From positions 1 through 11,075 of the forward strand of contig CBEVZC010000096.1 in assembly GCA_965554225.1 (NCBI GenBank): DNA of 11,075 nt. Direction: 5' to 3'. The position numbers were made by a program, and so were the translations under genes. This document shows, piece by piece, positions 5,877 to 11,075 of this stretch. The notes under the pieces were generated by a model. It had not been told where the DNA came from. It searched no databases and saw only the letters and a program-made list of their open reading frames with translations. The stretch is from BMS3ABIN04 sp965554225. Its GTDB lineage: Bacteria > Bacteroidota > Ignavibacteria > Ignavibacteriales > Melioribacteraceae. Position 1 is the stretch's first letter; every line of letters begins with the position of its first letter.

Positions 5877-6203
5877 ATGAAAGGCGGATTGCAGGGAATG
5901 ATGAAACAAATTCAGAAAATGCAAGCTGAAATGGAAAAAGTTCAAAGTGAACTGGAAAATAAAATTGTAAGTGAGGAAAGCGGCGGTGGAATGGTAAAAG
6001 CAACCGCAAACGGAAAGAAAGAAATCATTTCAATTGAAATTGATGATGAAGTGCTAAAATCAGGCGATAAGGAAATGATTGAAGATTTAGTTGTTGCAGC
6101 AGTTAATAAAGCTTTGGAATCTGCCGGAAAAATGGCTGAAGAAGAAATGGGCGGTATTACCAAAGGAATGATTCCTCCGGGAATGAATATTCCGGGGTTT
6201 TAG
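5877..6203 (+). CDS. ybaB: YbaB/EbfC family nucleoid-associated protein
   Basis: A small DNA-binding dimer that associates with the nucleoid and is commonly encoded just before recR. The 108 residues show an N-terminal coiled helix (MMKQIQKMQAEMEKVQSELE), then the core strand region GGGMVKATANGKKEIISIEI, and a second helix with LVVAAVNKALESAGKMAEEEM. The Gly/Met/Pro-rich end (GMIPPGMNIPGF) is usual for the family. In many bacteria dnaX stands upstream. Here dnaX is absent and psd diverges instead. recR follows after 29 bases on the same strand. It probably acts with RecR in DNA repair or in organising DNA, which is an inference from family context. Confidence 0.93.
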   Translation: MKGGLQGMMKQIQKMQAEMEKVQSELENKIVSEESGGGMVKATANGKKEIISIEIDDEVLKSGDKEMIEDLVVAAVNKALESAGKMAEEEMGGITKGMIPPGMNIPGF

Positions 6204-6220
6204 TTTCGGTAATTTTATAA

Positions 6221-6224
6221 AGGA
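6221..6224 (+). promoter_or_regulatory. Ribosome binding site for the TTG start of recR
   Basis: AGGA (extended AAAGGA) stands eight bases before TTG 6233. The nearer ATG at 6225 is out of frame and reaches a stop after four codons, so TTG is the best start for recR. Confidence 0.55.
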
Positions 6225-6232
6225 ATGATTAA

Positions 6233-6829
6233 TTGTTAATTGCAGAACCGTTACAAATTGCTATAGATGAGTTAAGTAAATTACCTTCAATCGGTAAAAA
6301 AACCGCACAGAGGCTTGCGCTGCATTTGCTTAAGCAAGATATTGAAGACGTTGAAATGCTTGCTAATTCACTCCTAGATTTAAAAACAAAATTGAGATTC
6401 TGTAAAATTTGTTTCAATATTTCTACTGACGAGGTTTGTGATATTTGCAGCAGCTCTAAACGGGATAGGACTTCTATTTGTGTTGTTGAAGAAGCCAGCG
6501 ATATTATAGCAATTGAAAAAACTAATGAATATAACGGACTCTATCATGTGTTAGGCGGAGTTTTATCACCATTAACCGGACAAGGTGTTGAATCTCTTCA
6601 TATTAAAGAATTAATGGAAAGAGTGAAAGATGAAAATCCTACGGAAATTATCCTTGCATTAAATCCCGATACCGAAGGCGAAGCGACATCCTTATATTTG
6701 GCTAAATTACTAAAACAATTTAATATTAAAATTACCAGAATAGCGCGCGGACTGCCAATGGGCGGTGACTTGGAATTTGCGGATGAAGCAACAATCGGAA
6801 GAGCAGTTCTCAATAGAAGCATCTTATGA
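6233..6829 (+). CDS. recR: Recombination mediator protein RecR
   Basis: RecR works with RecO (and RecF) to load RecA on single-stranded DNA gaps. The 198 residues have all family parts in order. The helix-hairpin-helix is at about 16-30 (KLPSIGKKTAQRLALHLL). The four-cysteine zinc site is C57, C60, C69 and C72. The Toprim domain runs from about 81 (ICVVEEASDIIAIE) with the acidic LNPDTEGEAT motif (143-152). The C-terminal motif is ARGLPMGGDLEFADEATIGR. The length is standard. TTG is the start, with AGGA eight bases upstream. Its TGA overlaps the ATG of the next gene by four bases (ATGA), so the methyltransferase is translationally coupled. Confidence 0.97.
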   Translation: MLIAEPLQIAIDELSKLPSIGKKTAQRLALHLLKQDIEDVEMLANSLLDLKTKLRFCKICFNISTDEVCDICSSSKRDRTSICVVEEASDIIAIEKTNEYNGLYHVLGGVLSPLTGQGVESLHIKELMERVKDENPTEIILALNPDTEGEATSLYLAKLLKQFNIKITRIARGLPMGGDLEFADEATIGRAVLNRSIL

Positions 6830-7563
6830 AAAATGAATGGTTCAAAGATTGGTTTGCATCACAAGATTATCTGGATGTATACCGGCACCGCAATGATAAC
6901 GATGCAAAAACTTTTTTAAAAACTATTCTGAATATAGTGGATATTCCGCAGAATGCTAAAGTCTTAGATGCTGCATGCGGAGCGGGGAGACATTCTGAAA
7001 ATCTTGCAAGGTTAAATTATAATGTGGTTGGTTTCGACCTAAGTATGACCTTGCTAAAAATTGCCTCGGAAAAGTTTAAATATCTAAATTATTCTGGCAA
7101 TTTTTTCCGTTCCGATATTCGTAAAATTTGCCTTAAATCAAAATTCGATTTAATACTTTTGCTATTTACCAGCTTTGGTTATTTTGAAAATGACGATGAA
7201 AATTTTCTTTTCCCGGAAACTGCTTTTAATTTATTAAAAAAAAACGGATTCTTTGTTCTGGATTTTTTAAACTCAAAATATGTTATTGATAATCTTATTT
7301 CCAGAAGCGAAAAAACAATTGGGAATAAAAAAATTATTGAGAATAGAGCTATTGAAAACAACAGAGTAAAAAAGAAAATTGTAATTAAAGCTGAAAATTA
7401 TGAAAATGAATTTAATGAATCGGTTAAACTATATGCGAAAAATTTTATTCTTGATAAACTTTCTGAAATTGGTTTTCATGTATATAGAATTCTCGGTGAT
7501 TATGAGGGAAATGAATTCAACGAAAATAGATCCGCTAGACTAATTTTAATTTTACGAAAATGA
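6826..7563 (+). CDS. Class I SAM-dependent methyltransferase
   Basis: A 245-residue Rossmann-fold methyltransferase. Motif I is VLDAACGAGRHS (46-57), the ribose-binding acid is D71 in GFDLS, and motif II/III regions follow at FRSDIRK (D97) and FDLILLLFTSFGYF. The N-terminus (WFKDWFASQDYLDVYRHR) resembles a group of uncharacterised bacterial methyltransferases. I cannot name the substrate. It has no signal peptide and no added domain, so it is probably a soluble enzyme acting on a small molecule or on RNA/protein. It is joined to recR and to the next lipoprotein gene by 4-base ATGA overlaps, which shows shared translation but does not prove a shared pathway. Confidence 0.85.
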   Translation: MKNEWFKDWFASQDYLDVYRHRNDNDAKTFLKTILNIVDIPQNAKVLDAACGAGRHSENLARLNYNVVGFDLSMTLLKIASEKFKYLNYSGNFFRSDIRKICLKSKFDLILLLFTSFGYFENDDENFLFPETAFNLLKKNGFFVLDFLNSKYVIDNLISRSEKTIGNKKIIENRAIENNRVKKKIVIKAENYENEFNESVKLYAKNFILDKLSEIGFHVYRILGDYEGNEFNENRSARLILILRK

Positions 7564-8141
7564 GAAAAACGCTATTCATATTCGTTATAGTTTTATTTAT
7601 TTCCGGTTGTGATTTACTATCAACAAGGGAAGCTGAAAAACCGGATACACAACGTTCCGATTTTAAAATTGCAACCACACCGCAACAGTTATTTCAAAAT
7701 TTGCAGGACGCATTCCGGGAAAGAATACCAAGAAACTATGAAGTGTGTTTCGTAGACCAGTCATTCTTAAACAAAAAATTTATATTTATTCCCTCTGCCG
7801 GTTCTACACTAAAGTATAATGTTTTAGTCGATTGGACAATTGAAGATGAGAAACAATATTTTAATAACTTAATTTCCAAAGCAACAAAAGACGCATTTAT
7901 TATTCTAAGTTTGACGAATGAAATAAGCAGCACGCAAGGGGATAGCGCTCAATATACTTTTGATTATCAAATAACTGTTCCAACTGAAGACGAGAGCATT
8001 CCGCACAATTTTGAAGGAAGTGCACAATTCAACATTAACTTGGACGCTAATAACCAATGGGTAATAACAAGATGGCAAGATATTAAAAAAGAAGGCTTGC
8101 CGAGTTGGAGTGAACTAAAAGGTATTTTCTTTATTTTATGA
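7560..8141 (+). CDS. NTF2-like lipoprotein 1
   Basis: A predicted exported lipoprotein of 193 residues. A hydrophobic signal (residues 4-14) ends in ISGC, a good lipobox with Cys17 as the lipidated residue, followed by Asp18. The mature part has LFQNLQDAFRERIPRNYEVCF, a WTIEDEKQYF segment and strands ending GSAQFNINLDANNQWVITRWQDI. This suits an NTF2/SnoaL-like alpha+beta cone. The same order of elements is found in the next protein, so the two are paralogs. No catalytic residues are evident and no function is known to me. The start overlaps the methyltransferase stop (ATGA). Confidence 0.8.
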   Translation: MRKTLFIFVIVLFISGCDLLSTREAEKPDTQRSDFKIATTPQQLFQNLQDAFRERIPRNYEVCFVDQSFLNKKFIFIPSAGSTLKYNVLVDWTIEDEKQYFNNLISKATKDAFIILSLTNEISSTQGDSAQYTFDYQITVPTEDESIPHNFEGSAQFNINLDANNQWVITRWQDIKKEGLPSWSELKGIFFIL

Positions 8142-8170
8142 GAGTCTAAAATTATTATAAATTAGAGAAA

Positions 8171-8683
8171 TTGGTAAAATTGAGTAAACATATTATTGCA
8201 GCTTTAATCATATTAATTATAAGCTTGCTATCATGTATAAATCCGTTTGCACCGAAAATTGATAATTCTCTCGGTTCGGAAAGTTCTTTAATAAGCGATC
8301 AAAAAAGTATTCAAGGCGTATTCGATAATTTTCAGTATGCTTATACTTTTAAGGATACAACAATCTACGGAAAACTATTAAGCAGCGATTTTACTTTTGT
8401 GTATAGAGATTATACCAATGAGATTGATGTGGCATGGGGAAGGGATGAGGAAATGAAAGTGACTAACGGGTTGTTTAACAATTCAGAGAGAATAGACTTA
8501 ATCTGGAATAATATAATTTCAACTACAAACGACTCTACAAATATTGTGCGTAGTTTTAATTTAACCGTAACTTTTAATCCTACAGATATTATATTTGTGG
8601 ATGGCAGAGTAAATTTAAATCTTAAAAAAAATGCCGAGAACAAATGGCAGATAATTAATTGGATTGATGAATCAAATTTTTGA
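8171..8683 (+). CDS. NTF2-like lipoprotein 2 (paralog of the preceding gene)
   Basis: A predicted lipoprotein of 170 residues. The signal helix (about 8-20) ends in LLSC with Cys22 as the lipidated residue. The mature domain contains VFDNFQYAYTFKDTTIYGKLL, WGRDEEMKVTNGLF, SFNLTVTFNPT and NLNLKKNAENKWQIINWIDE. Each matches a segment of the upstream protein in the same order, so this is a tandem duplication of an NTF2-like domain that has diverged strongly. No ATG is available. TTG at 8171 (or 8180) is the only sensible start before the signal helix, with a poor ribosome site. It lies 29 bases after lipoprotein 1 and 9 bases before ftsX. Function unknown; a cell-surface or periplasmic binding role is only a guess. 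Confidence 0.75.
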   Translation: MVKLSKHIIAALIILIISLLSCINPFAPKIDNSLGSESSLISDQKSIQGVFDNFQYAYTFKDTTIYGKLLSSDFTFVYRDYTNEIDVAWGRDEEMKVTNGLFNNSERIDLIWNNIISTTNDSTNIVRSFNLTVTFNPTDIIFVDGRVNLNLKKNAENKWQIINWIDESNF

Positions 8684-8692
8684 CCGGGTATA

Positions 8693-9556
8693 ATGTTTTT
8701 ATTTCTTTTATCGGAATCGTTTAATTCTTTATTTAGAGCTAAGTTTGCTACTTTAATTACAATTGTAACTACAAGTATTGCAATATTTTTTGTTTCTCTT
8801 TCCATTTTTCTTGTACTACTTTCGCATCAATTGGATACAAAAGTCAAAAACCAAATACAAGTTAACGTTTTCCTGGCGGATACATTATCCAAAGCACAGA
8901 TAAAAGATTTACGAAATAATATCATGTCAGATAGTTTGGTTAAATCCATTAGAATAATTTCCAAGGAAGAAGCAAAACAAATATTTATATCAAGAACGGG
9001 AAAAGATTTTTCTTCTATTCTAAGTGTCAATCCCTTACCGGTTTCCTTTGTTCTAAAGCTTAAACCAAAAAATTTAACCTCGCGCAAAATTGAAAAATTA
9101 ACGGAAAAAATAAAGAAAACTAACGGTGTGGATGATGTTGTTTACGATTACAGATGGACTATTAAACTTTTGTACTATATTAAATCTTTTAGGCTGTTTA
9201 TCTATATCGGTTCCCTGATACTTGTTCTAATTTCTCTTTATTTGGTTTACAGTACAAATAGACTTGCACTTAATTCTAAATTAGAGCTTTATGAAACGAT
9301 GAAATTAGTTGGGACAAAATTAAGTACAATAAAGCTGCCTTTACTTTTTAACGGTATTATCATCGGTATAATCTCTGCAATAATCACGGCAGGAGTTTTT
9401 ATGATAATTATCGATTTCTTAAAAGATATTTACTCGAAGTTAAACGTTTTGAATAATAAATTAGATATGCTGGTAATCATCTTGGCAATAGGAATACTTT
9501 TAGGTTTATTGGGAAGTTATTTCTCTACTAGAAAAATCTCATTAAAGATTAAATAA
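8693..9556 (+). CDS. ftsX: Cell division protein FtsX
   Basis: FtsX is the membrane half of the FtsEX ABC complex, which at the septum turns on peptidoglycan hydrolases through its extracytoplasmic domain. The 287 residues show the FtsX plan. TM1 lies at about 21-44, an extracytoplasmic domain (45-165) contains the QIQVNVFL strand and the DLRNNI/VKSIRIISKEEA segment, and TM2 lies at 169-189. A cytoplasmic coupling stretch ELYETMKLVGTKLSTIKLP follows, then TM3 (218-240) and TM4 (258-277). The YETMKLVG motif is close to the family's EVMKLVGA and is good evidence against a generic permease. ftsE is not nearby, as is common in Bacteroidota. The ribosome site is weak. Confidence 0.92.
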   Translation: MFLFLLSESFNSLFRAKFATLITIVTTSIAIFFVSLSIFLVLLSHQLDTKVKNQIQVNVFLADTLSKAQIKDLRNNIMSDSLVKSIRIISKEEAKQIFISRTGKDFSSILSVNPLPVSFVLKLKPKNLTSRKIEKLTEKIKKTNGVDDVVYDYRWTIKLLYYIKSFRLFIYIGSLILVLISLYLVYSTNRLALNSKLELYETMKLVGTKLSTIKLPLLFNGIIIGIISAIITAGVFMIIIDFLKDIYSKLNVLNNKLDMLVIILAIGILLGLLGSYFSTRKISLKIK

Positions 9557-9573
9557 ATTATTAAAGATAAATA

Positions 9574-10527
9574 ATGAATTCGAAAAGAATTGTAATAACA
9601 GGGGGAGCGGGCTTTTTAGGATCCCATCTTTGCGATAGGTTTATAAACGATGGTATGGAAGTAGTTTGTGTGGATAATTTACTTACAGGTAATTTGGAAA
9701 ATATCTCTCATCTGTTCGGAAACGATAAATTCCATTTTATTAAACATGATGTTACCAATTATGTCTTCGTTCCCGGTAAAGTTGATTACATATTACATTT
9801 TGCATCGCCGGCAAGTCCTATTGACTATTTAAAATTACCGATACAAACCTTAAAAGTAGGTTCGCTCGGAACGCATAAAGCTTTAGGTTTGGCGAAAGAA
9901 AAGAATGCGACTTTTTTATTAGCCTCAACTTCCGAAGTTTACGGCGATCCCGAAGTACATCCGCAGAGCGAAGAATATTGGGGAAATGTTAATCCGATTG
10001 GTCCGCGAGGGGTCTACGATGAAGCCAAAAGATTTGCAGAAGCTTTAACAATGGCTTACCACCGATATCATAATGTTGATACCAGAATAGTTAGAATTTT
10101 TAATACTTACGGACCAAGGATGCGATTAGACGACGGTCGTGCCTTGCCCACTTTTATTTCACAAGCGCTTAACAATGAAGACCTTACGGTTTTTGGCGAC
10201 GGTTCTCAGACCAGAAGTTTTACTTATGTAAGTGATCAAATAGAAGGAATTTACAGACTTTTGATGTCAAATATAGTTGAACCGGTAAATATCGGTAATC
10301 CTTCCGAAATTACAATTAAGAATTTTGCGGAAGAAGTAATAAGATTAACACAGTCGAACAGTAAAATAATTTATAAAGAATTACCAGTAGATGATCCGAA
10401 AGTAAGACAGCCGGATGTTTCCAGAGCAAAAGAGTTATTGGATTGGGAATCGAAAATTTCATTGGAGGAAGGATTAAACATGGCAATCTATTACTTCAGA
10501 AAATCTCTCTTGGAATTAACCAAATAA
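9574..10527 (+). CDS. uxs: UDP-glucuronate decarboxylase (UDP-xylose synthase)
   Basis: An NAD-dependent extended short-chain dehydrogenase that converts UDP-glucuronate to UDP-xylose, a precursor for surface polysaccharides. The N-terminal GGAGFLGSHL (10-19) binds NAD, and VDNLLTGNLENI, HFASPASP and STSEVYGDP (118-126, with E121) follow. The catalytic YxxxK is Y148/K152 in GVYDEAKR. The segments YWGNVNPIGPRG, RIFNTYGPRMRLDDGR and VFGDGSQTRSF (R214) are diagnostic of the UXS group. At 317 residues it is the soluble bacterial form without the ArnA formyltransferase part. It follows ftsX by 17 bases and is likely the last gene of the plus-strand cluster. I see no clear terminator after it. Related epimerases (GalE, dTDP-glucose dehydratase) fit less well. 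Confidence 0.92.
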   Translation: MNSKRIVITGGAGFLGSHLCDRFINDGMEVVCVDNLLTGNLENISHLFGNDKFHFIKHDVTNYVFVPGKVDYILHFASPASPIDYLKLPIQTLKVGSLGTHKALGLAKEKNATFLLASTSEVYGDPEVHPQSEEYWGNVNPIGPRGVYDEAKRFAEALTMAYHRYHNVDTRIVRIFNTYGPRMRLDDGRALPTFISQALNNEDLTVFGDGSQTRSFTYVSDQIEGIYRLLMSNIVEPVNIGNPSEITIKNFAEEVIRLTQSNSKIIYKELPVDDPKVRQPDVSRAKELLDWESKISLEEGLNMAIYYFRKSLLELTK

Positions 10528-10638
10528 CATTTTTAATTTGTTTGCATCTCTAATTTTGCTATTCTATTTGTATTTAGAACTAAGTTGACTATTATTAAGC
10601 ATTTACCGGAAACAATACGAACTAAACTGCATGAATAA

Positions 10639-10691
10639 AAATTTTGTCCTGAAATGAGTCAAAATTTCCCACCTTAAAACAGAAAATTTTG
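10639..10691. repeat. Threefold AAAATTTTG motif before the last gene
   Basis: AAATTTTG (10639-10646) pairs with CAAAATTT (10660-10667) across a 13-base loop, and AAAATTTTG appears again at 10683-10691. The three copies within 53 bases could form alternative stems or be protein sites. In AT-rich DNA such words also arise by chance. Confidence 0.3.
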
Positions 10692-10730
10692 ATCAATATC
10701 ACTTTTTCGTTCAATATGATATAAATTACT

Positions 10731-10746
10731 TTGGCATATTTGTTGG
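10731..10746 (+). promoter_or_regulatory. Possible sigma-54-type promoter for the last gene
   Basis: TTGGCAT (10731-10737) and TTGG (10743-10746) have the GG-to-GG distance of sigma-54 promoters (TGGCAC-N5-TTGC), but the -12 element ends in G instead of C, and the sixth base of the -24 box also differs. A sigma-70-like TATAAAT at 10720-10726 competes as the -10 element. The call is tentative. Confidence 0.25.
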
Positions 10747-10783
10747 AATATATAAGCATCAATTGTAAAAAAAAGTGAGAAAA

Positions 10784-10990
10784 ATGGAACAAACGATGCA
10801 TGAATTATATTTCAAAGATACTTCAACAATAGCACATCAGAACAAAGAAGTAGAATTATATAAAATTGAACCGGATATAGTAATTACCCGGATTGAAAAC
10901 AAAGCTGAAACAGCGGCAAAAATTAAGTATTATCTTGGAATTGTATACTTTTTAGTTCTAACATTTCTTACAATAAAATTGCTTAGCTAA
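10784..10990 (+). CDS. Small protein with C-terminal membrane anchor (68 aa)
   Basis: I recognise no family. The 68 residues begin with a polar, charged part (EQTMHELYFKDTS, then EVELYKIEPDIVITRIENKAETAAKIK). They end in one hydrophobic helix (about 49-67, beginning YYLGIVYFLVLTF) and only a serine after it. This is the layout of a tail-anchored protein, with the soluble N-terminus probably in the cytoplasm because K46 and K48 flank the helix. ATG 10784 is preferred. A GTG at 10775 and an ATG at 10796 are alternatives, and the ribosome site is weak. It is separated from uxs by about 250 AT-rich bases, so it is probably a transcription unit of its own. Confidence 0.55.
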   Translation: MEQTMHELYFKDTSTIAHQNKEVELYKIEPDIVITRIENKAETAAKIKYYLGIVYFLVLTFLTIKLLS

Positions 10991-11075
10991 ATTTAATAAA
11001 ACTAACGACTTATCAGAAATATCACATCTGTCCAAAACGATAAAATAAAAAAAGAAGGCTCGAACTCAGCAAAAT

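Noticed and set aside
8410..8805. Minus-strand 131-residue frame with a hydrophobic part
   Set aside because: It is a shadow of lipoprotein 2 and the ftsX start, which are better supported by lipobox, homology and gene spacing.
74..11038. GTTTTGGAC near the left edge and its reverse complement GTCCAAAAC near the right edge (11029-11037), as a long-distance inverted repeat
   Set aside because: Only nine bases match and the flanks differ. The genes between are ordinary chromosomal genes.
11053..11075. GGCTCGAACTC near the end resembling the T-loop of a tRNA
   Set aside because: No acceptor or anticodon arm can be found upstream and no CCA end follows. Probably coincidence.

Overview
This is AT-rich bacterial chromosome, dominated by housekeeping genes in two divergent, tightly packed gene clusters. 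The protein types, several non-ATG starts and a mixture of good and absent Shine-Dalgarno sites suggest a member of the Bacteroidota/Chlorobiota group, with an Ignavibacteria-like organism as my best guess. This is judged from protein style only. There is no rRNA marker in the window, so the placement is tentative.

Layout. Bases 1-603 hold no confident gene. They contain a cluster of short perfect hairpins, two of which share the same CGAGG-N6-CCTCG architecture, and one possible 58-residue membrane micro-protein (246-422). A plus-strand nitroreductase of the iodotyrosine-deiodinase type follows (604-1272). A strong stem-loop (1358-1409) separates it from the convergent minus-strand cluster.

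The minus-strand cluster is transcribed from about 5709 down to 1471 in the order psd, pssA, purS, purQ, tatA, gatA and a 67-residue zinc-ribbon protein. Psd and PssA are the two enzymes that make phosphatidylethanolamine from CDP-diacylglycerol. PurS and PurQ are the small subunits of the purine enzyme FGAM synthase. TatA is the pore subunit of twin-arginine export. GatA is the amidase subunit of tRNA-dependent amidation. Gaps are short, with one overlap (purS/purQ) and one abutting stop/start pair (psd/pssA), so a single operon is likely.

The plus-strand cluster starts from a shared 167-bp divergent intergenic region. It reads ybaB/ebfC, recR, a SAM-dependent methyltransferase, two paralogous NTF2-like lipoproteins, ftsX and a UDP-glucuronate decarboxylase (5877-10527). 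recR/methyltransferase and methyltransferase/lipoprotein 1 are joined by 4-base ATGA overlaps. The theme runs from DNA repair into envelope and division. After an AT-rich gap, a small separately promoted protein with a C-terminal membrane anchor (10784-10990) ends the window.

I see no CRISPR array, tRNA, rRNA, transposase or phage gene. The accessory-looking parts are the first 600 bases and the last 550 bases. The most unusual items are the CGAGG palindrome pair, the tandem duplicated lipoproteins, the zinc-ribbon and tail-anchored small proteins, and the high share of TTG/GTG starts.
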